64,000 bases of DNA from Gelatoporia subvermispora B (lineage: Eukaryota; Basidiomycota; Agaricomycetes; Polyporales; Gelatoporiaceae). Position numbers and translations under genes: made by a program. This document shows, piece after piece, positions 23,949 to 34,804 of this stretch. Below the pieces are notes generated by a model. That model worked only from the letters and a program-made list of their open reading frames with translations, had not been told where the DNA came from and did not search any database. The stretch's first letter is position 1. The number at the start of each line of letters is the position of its first letter. The stretch is from NCBI GenBank assembly GCA_000320605.2, contig KB445811.1:208649-272648 (forward strand), in the 5' to 3' direction.

Positions 23949-24167
23949 GGTGTTATGTATTTGTTGTGTATGTATTGTATGAAACGCCGGGGCACGCTGT
24001 GCCAAACAGGGCGGGGAGGATAAAACGGGGTTCGCGAAATGGACGCGTCGTGGCGGGTAAACGCGCCTAACGTGACGATCGACGGCGGGACTATAAATCT
24101 CGCTGGCACACTGCTCGACATGGCACAGTCGGTCCTCTCTTCCTCCAACGTCGCGAGCACCGTCTGC
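23949..24167. promoter_or_regulatory. Promoter interval of the sphingolipid C9-methyltransferase gene
   Basis: The 219 bases between the WDR59 stop codon and the chosen methyltransferase start hold the 3' end of one gene and the core promoter of the next. The TATA-like element is listed separately. Confidence 0.5.
24092..24098 (+). promoter_or_regulatory. TATA box of the C9-methyltransferase gene
   Basis: TATAAAT lies 76 bases upstream of the ATG at 24168 in a CpG-rich interval where such an A/T run stands out. A TATA box normally directs initiation about 30 bases downstream, that is, near 24125. This would exclude the in-frame ATG at 24039 and supports the start at 24168. Confidence 0.6.
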
Positions 24168-26186
24168 ATGTCGTCCTACGCAGTCCGCGTCACAAACACC
24201 CCCGCCATCAAGAATGCGCCCTTGATTGGCCTCGCAGAGGGCAATGGCTACTTCAGCAACCGCCACCTCGCCGCCCTCGTCATCATCGTCCCATGGGTCC
24301 TCAAGCGCATGCTCCCCATCGTCAACCGTGGCGGCTTCAAGACGTACATCTTCATGGTCCTCCTCACCGGCCTCCCCATTACCGTCGCGTACTGGACCGC
24401 GATGAGCATTTACGGCCCTCGCAAGAACCAGAAGGTCGTTTACCCCGGTCGCAGCATTGAGGAATACATCACTATCAACGACCCGGAGCTCAGGCAAAAG
24501 TACAATGGCAAGGAGAAGATCCCCATGCAGGTCTTCCACGACGCGTATTTCGAAGGCAAAATTGACTTCAACGGTGAGCCCAAGCCGTCCGCGACGCGTC
24601 GCGCGCGTCTCACTCACTCATGACGTGGCAGGTGATGTGCTCGAGGTTATGGAGCAGCGCCATGACTGGGCCAAGATGGTCTTCACGCCGGAACTGTTCA
24701 AGTATGTCTTGACGCAGCTCGTCCCTGAGGTCATCGTGCACAGCAAGAGCCAAGATGAGGAGCAGGTCCGGGGTCACTATGATCGTGAGTACTCATCGGG
24801 TATCTGTCCCATGCTGTTCTCATTCTGCTGCACCGCCAGGCGGCGACGACTTTTACGAATGGTGAGCACGTCGCGACGCGTCGTTGTACGCGTGTTGACG
24901 CGTTTCTAGGTTCCTGGGCCCGCGCATGATCTACACCTCCGGCATTGTTCGCGACCTCAGCACTGAGGAGTCGCTCGAGCAGCTCCAGGATAACAAGCTC
25001 ATCACGGTCTGCGAGAAGGTGGGCGCTCCGCGCGTGCAGCTGAAAGGATTTCTGATCCATTGTCTTTGTACAGCTCGAACTTACCCCCGAGGATCGTCTC
25101 CTTGATGTTGGTTGCGGCTGGGGCACGCTCTCCGCGTTCGCGGCGAAGAACTACGGCTGCGAGGTCACCGGTATTACGCTCGGCAAGAACCAAACGAAAT
25201 TCGGTAACGACCGCATCGCTGCTAACGTCCGTCATGCCGTTCGCCCGCGCTCGTAACACGTACTGATAATTGTTATATGCAGGGCTGCGACACGAACAAG
25301 GCACGAATCCTCTGCATGGATTACCGCGACATCCCCGGCGGCAATGGCGCGTACACCAAGATTGTCAGCCTCGAGATGGCCGAGGTACGTGTGTACACGC
25401 TCGTGATCAGACGTTTAGCTGATACATGATGTGTAGCACGTCGGTATCCGCCGCTACGGGGCATTTATGCGTCAGATGTACGACCTCCTCGATGACGACG
25501 GTGTCTTCGTCCTCCAGGTCGCTGGTATTCGACCTCACTGGCAATACGAGGACCTCATCTGGTGCGCATTCTTGCTTTCGACGCGCATACTAGGTGCCAT
25601 CCGTATCCGTATTGACATATCACGTGCTCGCGTGCAGGGGCATCTTCATGAACAAGTACATCTTCCCGGGTGCTGACGCGTCGTGCTCGCTCGGCTGGGT
25701 CGTGAACCAGGTCGAGGCGGCCGGCTTCGAGGTGAAGAACATCGATGTGCTCGGCGTGCACTACAGCGCGACCATCTGGCGCTGGTACAAGAACTGGATC
25801 TCGAACCGCGAGAAGGTCGTCGAGAAGTACGGCGAGCGGTGCGTCCCCTTCCGTTCGTCCGAGCCTCATTGGACTGTGACTGACACTGCCTCCCAGGTGG
25901 TACCGTATCTGGGTGTTCTTCCTCGCGTACTCGACCATCATCAGCCGGTACGTGTTATTCCATTCGCGTATGTTTACGGCGAGCTGATTGCGCCGTGATA
26001 TAGACAAGGCTCGGCGTCCGTCTTCCAGCTCACGCTGCACAAGAACCTCAACGCATACCCGCGGATCCTCGGCGTGCCCAGCCACGCGTCGATCCACGTT
26101 ACGCCCCGCGTCGAGATCTCGTATGTCCCTTTAGTACTCCTCAAACGCATCGTACTGACGGCGCCACTTCCAGTCCTGTGGTCTGA
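24168..26186 (+). CDS. MTS1: Sphingolipid C9-methyltransferase
   Basis: This SAM-dependent enzyme adds the C9 methyl branch to the sphingoid base of fungal glucosylceramides. Eleven exons (24168-24573, 24632-24784, 24840-24861, 24910-25018, 25074-25226, 25283-25384, 25437-25561, 25638-25838, 25897-25947, 26004-26120, 26174-26186) encode 483 residues. Two membrane segments lie near the N-terminus (LAALVIIVPWVL; FKTYIFMVLLTGLPITVAYW). The cyclopropane-synthase-like fold follows, with YTSGIVRDL, SAM motif LLDVGCGWGTL (about 239-249), GITLGKNQ, ARILCMDYRDIPG, SLEMAEHVGIRRY and the conserved NKYIFPGADAS. The family is normally bound to the endoplasmic reticulum membrane. The frame stays open back to an ATG at 24039, but the TATA box inside that extension and the family N-terminus (MSSYAVRVTNTPAIKNAP) favour 24168. 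The last exon codes only a few residues before the stop, so the exact C-terminus is less certain. This is the last gene before the repeat-rich compartment. Confidence 0.93.
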
Positions 26187-29110
26187 TACTGATGCTGATG
26201 CTCTGTGGGTTCGCTGTGAGGGTCGCAGCTTGGGTTATCGCTGCTCACTGTCTCGTCGATGCTGTCGCAGTGCATGTCATCATGTCTATATCAAGCAAGA
26301 GTAGTTTAAAACTCATGGGTGTGATCGTGGGATTCACATCCGTGCATGGATACTGTACCGTTTCGACCTTTAAGTTCAGCCGCGCCTCCTTGGGCCTGCA
26401 ATTACTCCAAGTCTCTTCCACGAGCTCTCGGGAAAAATCACGGGAATTGTAGTGGTAACTCAGGCTCCTGCCCATCCGCCTAAGGGGGTTGAGGGAGCTG
26501 CATTCTAAGACTCAACTACATGTCGGTGACGAAACATCAGTAAAATCTCCATTTGACTTATAACGTCTTATTTGCCTTTCGAGGTACTTATTGGGCGCTA
26601 AAGAAGCAGGAAGACGCCGCTAAGTCCCAAAAAGGTGAATAAGACGTGTTAAGATAACTCGAGATTTTGCTGATGAAAACATAAGTCACATGACCTCCAT
26701 GTGCATATCTAGTGCTTTTCACGGGTCTACCCCCGGGTGCCAGTGCTATGACCCGTACCCATACCCACGGAGGGTACAGACCCAAGAGCATGGGTATGGG
26801 CCCATGAAGCACTGATCCGGGGGCAGCCAAGCACCCTCTAGAACATTGTTGGAGTGAAAAGAAAATGACACGAAGAGCATGCAGGAGCCTTGGTATGGCT
26901 TCCACGTGCTCAAATTTGTTCCCAAGCGCTTTTTTGGGCGCTTTGGGCATATTCGCCAGGTTTACAGGTACTGGCACAATGACTTGTACCTGTACCCCTA
27001 TGGGTAAGGGTACCTAACACAGGATATCTTGCAAATAACTGAATACCCGAAGCCTCGGGCAGGACTCACTTCATCATTACCATGGTTGCTATTGCAGCAT
27101 CGACCACCTATCACAACATGGGTAGGTAAAGTGATGGAGCAACATGCGACTCACAAGTGTACACCCGACATAGTTGATTCGACATTATTACATGGGCATT
27201 GCAGAACATCACATCGAATGTGCCATTGACATCACAAGGGGTAGGAGTGGCAATGGGACAAGGCAACAGCGATGAAATATAGCGGCTAACTGCAAGTGGC
27301 ATTGCCCACAAACTACATCTATCAGAACATGAGGCAGCCTCAAAGCACACAAATGAATGTCTGGCACAGCATTTTCTGTGTCTGTGTAGCCCTCGGCCCC
27401 TCACTTCTTTGGCGACACAGGATGTTTTGTCACAACACTCAATGGGGAAGGAAAGCCAGAGATTAGAGAAGGGCATACCCCAGCACTTGTTGCTAATATT
27501 CAGGCCAATGTGAATAATGAACTCGGTTGGGTATGGTGATCAGTGCCAAACAACACAGTTTGAGCGGGGCATGCTGGCGGTGGTGTCAATGCAAGAGTAA
27601 CCATCAACAACAAAGCTCTGCACCAGACATGTAGAGGAGGACTGAATAGATGGAGAGCAGTGGTATGGTTACTAACTCTCACGTGTAACTGCTCATACTA
27701 TGCAAAGGTAAGTTTGTCTGTCCGGTGATTAAATCAAACAGATACTTTAACTCACCATCGGAATAACTTGAAGCACACGCTGTAGCTGTATATTGCCTCT
27801 TATTAGCCCTACCGGATAAGAGCACTGTCATGCCCGACTCTGAGGTAGCTCCATGTGAAAAATCTCCGGAGCATTTGTGAGGTTCTAAGACTGTGAAGTT
27901 GCCTAACCCGGATTCTGTCGCTCCAGAACAGCTTCTGGAATCTCTGGATATCAGCCCTGATTGACCTGAGAAGTTGCTATAATCACTACACAATATACTC
28001 AAGCGCAACAGTGTGGCTTTTGAACTAGATGGACGATTAGGTCGCAATGCGACTGAAGTAAAGATTTCCCTTGTCCTAGGTCCTAGAAGCACAGATCTAG
28101 AAAGGGCAATATGACGCTGTTAGCATCTTAGATGATTCAAGCAGTCTGTATATTTAAGTACCTAGAATGGGCGATACAATGCTGTTAGCACTAGGTATAT
28201 CAGCACACATGAATATACGTGGGATAATTATATAGTACTTACCCTCAGACAATTCAAGCAGTCTGAGAGCTCTATCCTAAACAGAAACAGAAGAAAGAGA
28301 GGATATTACATAATAACTATACAGTACACCGAGGTATCATATGTCTGGATTGAACGTACTGGCACATTGGGTGACTTTCTATATATGAATGTGGCCCGCC
28401 CATATCTGCGTGTGCACACACACTCTGGGATGTACCGCCCCTTGATTTCTAACACCAGGCTCTAAGCCTATCTTTTTGCCCATGTACGCTGTGTCACCTG
28501 CCAAAAGAGCAGTGATAGATAAGCAGCACAATACTTGACTCTCCCAAGGTGTCACTAAGCTTTCACGCAGCCTGTGAGGGGGCCCTGTTCTTATAGCCTA
28601 TTGAAATGGCAAGCTGCAATTTTGCGTGTATTATAGGAAACTGAATGCCCTCACCACACCCAACAAGTTCCCCATCCTTACACCTCCAACTTGCCAAGAG
28701 GCACGCCTGAGATAGCAGTTACATCCGGGTGGCACACCGGAGTCCAGCCACCTATAACATCATGTATAGCTCAGTCCCGGGTGCCGAGTGTGCTAGGGGC
28801 GGGCCACATGGATATATCATGTACACCTGTAGTGTATATCGTCCACATGTAATCTTTGAGGTTGTGATGAGATTGCTGGACAGCCAATTCCCTGGTGCCA
28901 CTGACCCGTCTGCGAGCTAAAACCTGAGGTGAAGCAACCACATCAAACTATGTGGCATATGCGGCTACAGTCTGTTCAGCAGCTGTCTCGGACATTTCTC
29001 CCAGATGACAGTGCACATCGAATGAGGCCAATTGGCCATGTATTATCACGCTGTATCTACAACATCTACATTACTGCCCCCTTGCTTCCTCTTCCTTGCT
29101 TGAGGCTGAG
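26187..29110. other. Transition into repeat-rich DNA; no intact gene
   Basis: From about 26.2 kb CpG becomes scarce and TG/CA frequent. Plus-strand text around 27180-27480 reads as a broken coding remnant, with a TSQGVGVAMGQGNS segment and a conserved-looking LTASGIAHKLHLSEHEAA stretch, but stops interrupt it and I cannot name the family. Around 28105-28270 there are two pairs of short imperfect direct repeats (an ATTCAAGCAGTCTG block and a CTGTTAGCA block, each seen twice). A small inverted-repeat element is listed separately. Confidence 0.4.
26710..26815. repeat. Short inverted-repeat (MITE-like) element
   Basis: The interval begins TAGTGCTTTTCACGGG and ends CCCATGAAGCACTGA. The ends are imperfect terminal inverted repeats of about 15 bases (AGTGCTT..CAYGGG). 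Between them are inverted copies of CCCATACCC/GGGTATGGG. The structure fits a tiny non-autonomous element or a hairpin-forming repeat unit. No target duplication is obvious. Confidence 0.4.
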
Positions 29111-31738
29111 TCATCTCTTCCACTGTCTCTGCTTCCCCAATACCTCCGACGTCATGCTGGTGCTCCTTGTCCTGCTTCTTCTGCGCTCTCGCTTTTTTTG
29201 CTGGGCTTGTTTTGTGCTCATCATCTTTCGTAAGCGAGCCGCCGCAGTGCTATGATGCTCTTTGCGGGCTTGATACGCTGGAGTTGGGGCCCAAAGATGG
29301 TGTGGGATGACTTGAAGGATGGGGTGAGCATTATGAAATGCGTGCAAGTTGACAATGAAGTTGTTGTCTGAGTGTGTTCGATATACAATTTAGTAAGTGC
29401 GGTCTCGACTCGTTCTTGCTTGAGAAAACGACGTCCTGATGGCTGACATCCACATCGGTAGCAATCGTGTTGGATGTTCATTGCAAACTGCAAATCCTAG
29501 ATTACAGTCTTTGAATCAGCAAATGTTCTCAAGGCTCAATTTGTACTTACTGTAGTAGCAACAATGACAAATGAAGGCTCTTCTAACCTCCAGTATAACA
29601 CAGGCATCTCGACGGCCGAATGTCGTGAAGGCCCCAGCTCAAAGTGTTCCAGTACGGTGTGACTTGTTCCTGTTTTCTAATTGAATAGAATCTCTGATAT
29701 GCATCCAATGACAGGATGATGCTGTTGCAATGCCATGAATTGAGCGTCACTGCAAAATTGTCAAGAAGCACGGACTCACATTGATTGGGGATGTCGCAAC
29801 CACCCAGGTTCCGGGTGTGCAGACGTCCTGGGACTTTGATATTGTATGTGCACATGTGTTCCATATTGCTCCTGCTTGTGAGACACACACATTGGCGTTT
29901 ACTGCTCTTGATGCGCAAGCCTTCTTGAAAGGAATGGATATGTGCTCTCAGGAGGCTCGGTCAGCCACTGTCAGCTTAACAGACCCTAAAAATGTGTTCA
30001 GTACAACTCCATTCTGTGAGATCTGACTCGAGTGTACCAAACGGCATCTTTGCTTTCTCAGTCCACCCCAGATAATCTTGCAACACACGGTTCTGACATA
30101 GAGCATCTCGCACCATGGGTCCGGCTTGAACCCACTCATCAGACTCCCGGGATGGCCAGTAGCCACCGACAAGACGATGTCTGAGCCCTTCTTGAGCAGC
30201 CAAATCCAGCGCAATATCATGACTTGCTGCAAGACAATTACTTGAAATTGAAGAGAACTGAAACACACCGTTGTAGCTCTCGAAGCATTCCGTGATTGAG
30301 CCAATAATAGGTCCCAGTCGACGGATATCTTTGCCCAGATGGTTCAACAGATGAAGCTTGATCTTTTCTATGATCTTGGATGGATCAATTTTAGCAAAAA
30401 GATCAAGAACATTACCAACTGCAACATTCACATCAGCCTGATAATTATGACAGTGTGAATCAGTGCATGACAATGGAGAGAAGCCAGATGTTTACTCACA
30501 ATGTAAGCATCCATGTCTCGGATCTCTGGATACCAGAGCAACGCCGAGAGCTCTCCAGATGCCTTCCAGAGCTTGAAGAGAAGATGGTAGGCCTGGTCAT
30601 AGACGTGAAATGCACCAATCTGGGCCAGTGTCTTTAATTTTCGCCTAATCAGCAAATTTGCATATTGCATAATGTAATTGGCTTGTATTGCAGGGACTGA
30701 AAGGCCGTGCACATCTGTGTCCTGGAGACGGACCGAGAACGCAGATTTCTGCAAATCTTTCCATTTGCTATGAGTCATAAACCAGACGTACTTTGTCAGT
30801 CCGAGCAGAATGGTATGCAGAAGCTCTACTGGCATGTCCTGAGTCGAATCAAATTCTGATCAATAGCTCCATTGATCAGTAAGTGAATAATTGGCAGAAA
30901 AGTGCGCATCTTCAACAAGGAGGTATGGGTTAATTATATTAGAATGCTGTTCGTGAGCCCAGTATTGCAGCTCGTTCTGTATGTTAGCAAGAGGGCACTC
31001 CGGGTTGTCGCGTTTTGCAGTACGGGAACGCTGAATTAAATGCTCTATCTAATACTGAGTATATAAATCCTTGACACCTGTTAATGCTTGTAGCTCTTCG
31101 ATGTGAGAGGCAACCCCTGTACAGGCTACTGAAATTTGCTTATCGATCTCTTGCAATGTTGACTCCTTGGAATGAGGTATACCAGGCTGACACAGGTTAG
31201 AATGAGAAATTGTGAATGCAAGATGTGAACACGAAATAAAAAGGCACCTGAAACAAGGCATGATCCCGGCATTAGACGACTTGTGGGCATTGTTGCCCCC
31301 GACCTGACATTTCCGGTAGCAATAATTGCTCTTTCCACTCCCACGGATATGTCCAGATATTTCACTTTACATGGGATTATCTCCAGGCCCAGTGACATTG
31401 CCAATGCGAAAGCAAACAGTGTCTCCTGTAAGACCATCTCGTACCCTCACAGGGTTTCGCCGTGTATCCCTATGTTAAAGCTAAGTGACCATGTTAGATG
31501 ATCAGTGATGTTTACATACTTGCAGATCTCTTTGAATGCCTTGTACTGCTCCGGTATGCTGGCATGTTGTGAAGTTGAGAGAAAATGGATATGAAACTCT
31601 TGTTACAGAAGGCGGCGAGGGAGATTCCGATGCGTCATGTACAAATTGTTATGCTTGTTGTAGAACTTTGTTTGATTTCCTGACACGTCGTCTCCCCATG
31701 CATCAACAAAGCTGGTATAGAATGGAACATCGTCCGTC

Positions 31739-32578
31739 NNNNNNNNNNNNNNNNNNNNNNNNNNNNNNNNNNNNNNNNNNNNNNNNNNNNNNNNNNNNNN
31801 NNNNNNNNNNNNNNNNNNNNNNNNNNNNNNNNNNNNNNNNNNNNNNNNNNNNNNNNNNNNNNNNNNNNNNNNNNNNNNNNNNNNNNNNNNNNNNNNNNNN
31901 NNNNNNNNNNNNNNNNNNNNNNNNNNNNNNNNNNNNNNNNNNNNNNNNNNNNNNNNNNNNNNNNNNNNNNNNNNNNNNNNNNNNNNNNNNNNNNNNNNNN
32001 NNNNNNNNNNNNNNNNNNNNNNNNNNNNNNNNNNNNNNNNNNNNNNNNNNNNNNNNNNNNNNNNNNNNNNNNNNNNNNNNNNNNNNNNNNNNNNNNNNNN
32101 NNNNNNNNNNNNNNNNNNNNNNNNNNNNNNNNNNNNNNNNNNNNNNNNNNNNNNNNNNNNNNNNNNNNNNNNNNNNNNNNNNNNNNNNNNNNNNNNNNNN
32201 NNNNNNNNNNNNNNNNNNNNNNNNNNNNNNNNNNNNNNNNNNNNNNNNNNNNNNNNNNNNNNNNNNNNNNNNNNNNNNNNNNNNNNNNNNNNNNNNNNNN
32301 NNNNNNNNNNNNNNNNNNNNNNNNNNNNNNNNNNNNNNNNNNNNNNNNNNNNNNNNNNNNNNNNNNNNNNNNNNNNNNNNNNNNNNNNNNNNNNNNNNNN
32401 NNNNNNNNNNNNNNNNNNNNNNNNNNNNNNNNNNNNNNNNNNNNNNNNNNNNNNNNNNNNNNNNNNNNNNNNNNNNNNNNNNNNNNNNNNNNNNNNNNNN
32501 NNNNNNNNNNNNNNNNNNNNNNNNNNNNNNNNNNNNNNNNNNNNNNNNNNNNNNNNNNNNNNNNNNNNACCTTCCTGT
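31739..32578. other. Assembly gap (840 N)
   Basis: The gap lies inside the transposase-like gene. Coding text on the left ([17 protein letters not shown], minus strand) and on the right (LKEAGTLPNLAG) both belong to it. The gap may hide an internal repeat or a missing exon. Any open frame crossing it is meaningless. Confidence 0.98.
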
Positions 32579-32660
32579 CGCTTCTAGACTCCTTCTAGAC
32601 CTAGCCATGCCTAGCCAGACCTAGACTGGGACATGTGACTCTGGGACACCTGCACATGTG
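32579..32660. repeat. CTAGAC/CTAGCC low-complexity repeat at the gap edge
   Basis: The bases directly right of the gap are a chain of CTAGAC, CTAGCC and TTCTAGAC units. Such a short-period repeat probably explains why assembly stopped here. Confidence 0.6.
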
Positions 32661-34620
32661 CGCATTACGTGCCTGCTATGTCACGTGACTAGCCTGGAGC
32701 CATGCAGGCAGCCACTACCAGCTAACTCGTCACTGTTCTGAGAATGGAACACACACTGCCTGCCACTGCTCTAGCGCTGGTTAAGCGCTTAGCTTCGAAA
32801 AACTGTGACACTGTCTGCCACAATACGATTGGGATTTGGCATGCATGCCCGGAATCGTGCGGTATCAGATAACTCTGAGATGTATAAGTAGGACCCAATG
32901 TTTACAAGTATCGGGTGACTCACCAGCAAGGTTAGGAAGCGTACCGGCCTCCTTCAACTCCAGAAAATTATATGTTAGACTTGACAAGTAAATAAGGATG
33001 ATGTCTTTGTCACCGTGCTTGACATACACAACTCCCTTGGAGGCAGAAATATGAGCAATGCAAAGAGATTGAAAAAGGTAGTTTGACGTACCTAAGAGTC
33101 GATTTCAAGTGGATAGGCATCTGCAACGATTTCGCTTGTTTTCTCCATCTCAAGCCAGCGCATAGGAATGACAAAGCGGCCATCTTGAAGTTGCGCAATC
33201 TCTTTGACATAAAAGTGGCAGCCCATTCCTGCGTCAAACATTGGGCTGAGCGAATTAACGTCCATCTCCTGATGGAATTTTTGTGCGTGCCAGATTTCTG
33301 AAATTGGGCCGTCTGGAATAACAGGATACACCTGCATGTGACGGCGAATTTTGGGTGTGGACCAGTCCTAGGAAGTTGTCAGACTGAATGTCAGATGATT
33401 ACACGCAAAATATAAGTACATACCTTAGAAAGAATGACTCTTGGGTCATTGTAATAGAATATATTTGACTTAGGCGATGTGTATTGCATTGTCGGAACAC
33501 TGCATTGACGGCGAAGCGACTCTTGAAATTTGCGCAAAGCAAAAAGGGACAGGACATCGGATGCTCCAGTTTCTCGCAAAATCCATAAGAAAATGCGTAG
33601 AAGTGTGTCCGTAACATGCAGTCGTGGAAGGTTTGTGAGAACATCAAGAAGGAACATCTGTGAGCCAGAACGTATAAGTTAGCGCAAGAATCTGAATGTA
33701 GAAATCTCCGCAGACCGTCTTGTCAGGATATGGATACCATCCTTTCCTATCATCTGGATGCGACGTCTTCTTGTGCTTGGATTTCAAGGTGCTTTCGGAC
33801 GCTGTGCATAAGGAGGTTAGAACTTCTCAGAAGCGCAAATGACCATAACAGGAAATACGGACACCCAACATTACCTTGACTTGTGGCCATGAATGCATCC
33901 AGCTCCTCATCCTTGCTCAAGACATCTTCCCATACCATTAAGTCTTCTATGTCTTGGTCGGCATCTTGACAGTCTGGCTCTGGAGGAAAGTCTGCATCCC
34001 ACAATGCCATAGCTTTCATAATCGACTCAAGCCTCCGTCTCTCTTCCCGTGTCCGATCAACACCTCCATCGAAGTCAGCGCCATCTCTCTCATATTTGTT
34101 CCACATTGTCTCTTCTGCAGCAGTCACTTTTGTTTGCCTCTTGCTCTTTGGCTGGCTCTGAACAGGAATATGACATGCATGCAACTGAAACTTGAGTGCC
34201 TGACAGATGGCTGCCTCTTCTCGTGCAATTGTTGCCTCAAATGCAATCTTCTCCTGCTGTCTTATTATTTCAGTCTCAACATTCCTGGCATGGGCATTCG
34301 ATTTTAGGTGCACTTTTGTACCCCCCTCTCCATCCACTGCTTGTCGGGGTCTGTGTATGGCACACATTGGAGGCAGCAAAAACATCGTTTGATGTTTTGC
34401 TGTTTTCGATGGGCGCATTTCTCAAACCCTGACGAGCTCTGTGTTAGATAATTTTCTATCTGAGATTGTACAACTTGCCTTCTGAAGGTGGTAATGCGGG
34501 AGCCAGCATTATTAAGCAATGAATGTCGTTTCAAGTTTGGTTGAATTTACAGAAATCTGGCACACCATCATATATGAATTTGTCCAAGCCGTATGATATC
34601 ATCTGAGTGGCATGTGGCTG

Positions 34621-34669
34621 CACAGACATTGCGTGGACGGAGTAGCACTTCGTCCACGCAACATCTGTG
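34621..34669. promoter_or_regulatory. Imperfect 19-bp inverted repeat between divergent mobile-element genes
   Basis: The left arm CACAGACATTGCGTGGACG and the right arm CGTCCACGCAACATCTGTG pair at 17 of 19 positions around an 11-base loop. The inner 11 bases (TTGCGTGGACG) are perfect. The repeat keeps four CpG sites (two per arm) in a region almost devoid of CpG. It lies between the start of the transposase-like gene (minus) and the partner gene (plus), so it is a candidate protein-binding site or operator for the pair. That role is inferred from position. Confidence 0.6.
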
Positions 34670-34698
34670 GCCTGACATGTGGTAGACCGCCAGTCACT

Positions 34699-34705
34699 TA
34701 TAAGG
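34699..34705 (+). promoter_or_regulatory. TATA-like element of the partner gene
   Basis: TATAAGG lies 106 bases upstream of the ATG at 34805 and is followed by a pyrimidine-rich stretch (CTCTGTCTTGCCC, CCAACCTTTTCCT). This spacing is reasonable for a basidiomycete promoter with a short leader. Confidence 0.45.
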
Positions 34706-34804
34706 GCTCAAAGCTGAGCCACACATCAACACAATTTGTTTCCTTCGCTCTGTCTTGCCCTTGTGAACAAATCTCCATACTTTTTGTCCAACCTTTTCCT
34801 CAAA

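Larger units (their letters stand above)
29111..34534 (-). pseudogene. Decayed multi-exon transposase-like gene of a multicopy basidiomycete family
   Basis: Minus-strand exons read in order across 5.4 kb. The N-terminus has a zinc-finger-like Cys/His cluster (about 34430-34330) and a coiled, charged region with AAEETMWNKYERDGADFDGG. Next come NLPRLHVTDTLLRIFLWILR, then YPVIPDGPISEIWHAQK with SPMFDAGMG and DGRFVIPMRW. Left of the assembly gap are [20 protein letters not shown], then PVELLHTILLGLTKYVW, HLLNHLGKDIRRLGPIIG and LAASHDIALDLAAQEGLRHR. The C-terminus has FAMNIQHDCYRCGCQPSG and NLHAFHNAHPILQVIP-like text. From memory, multicopy genes with this domain order occur throughout Agaricomycetes and behave as DNA transposon genes; I cannot name the superfamily with certainty. 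Lesions include a frameshift at a C run (34320-34325), a stop where family members read Gln after LPRRLL, a stop before IEHLI, and a TAG directly before a splice donor near 33092. The gene is divergent from the partner gene at 34805. Confidence 0.6.

Noticed and set aside
31536..32624. Open frames of 300-360 codons across 31.5-32.6 kb
   Set aside because: They consist almost wholly of N bases; nothing is encoded in the visible sequence.
29111..34534. Assignment of the transposase-like gene to the KDZ or Plavaka families
   Set aside because: The characteristic CxC zinc clusters and KDZ catalytic block could not be found; the superfamily is left open.
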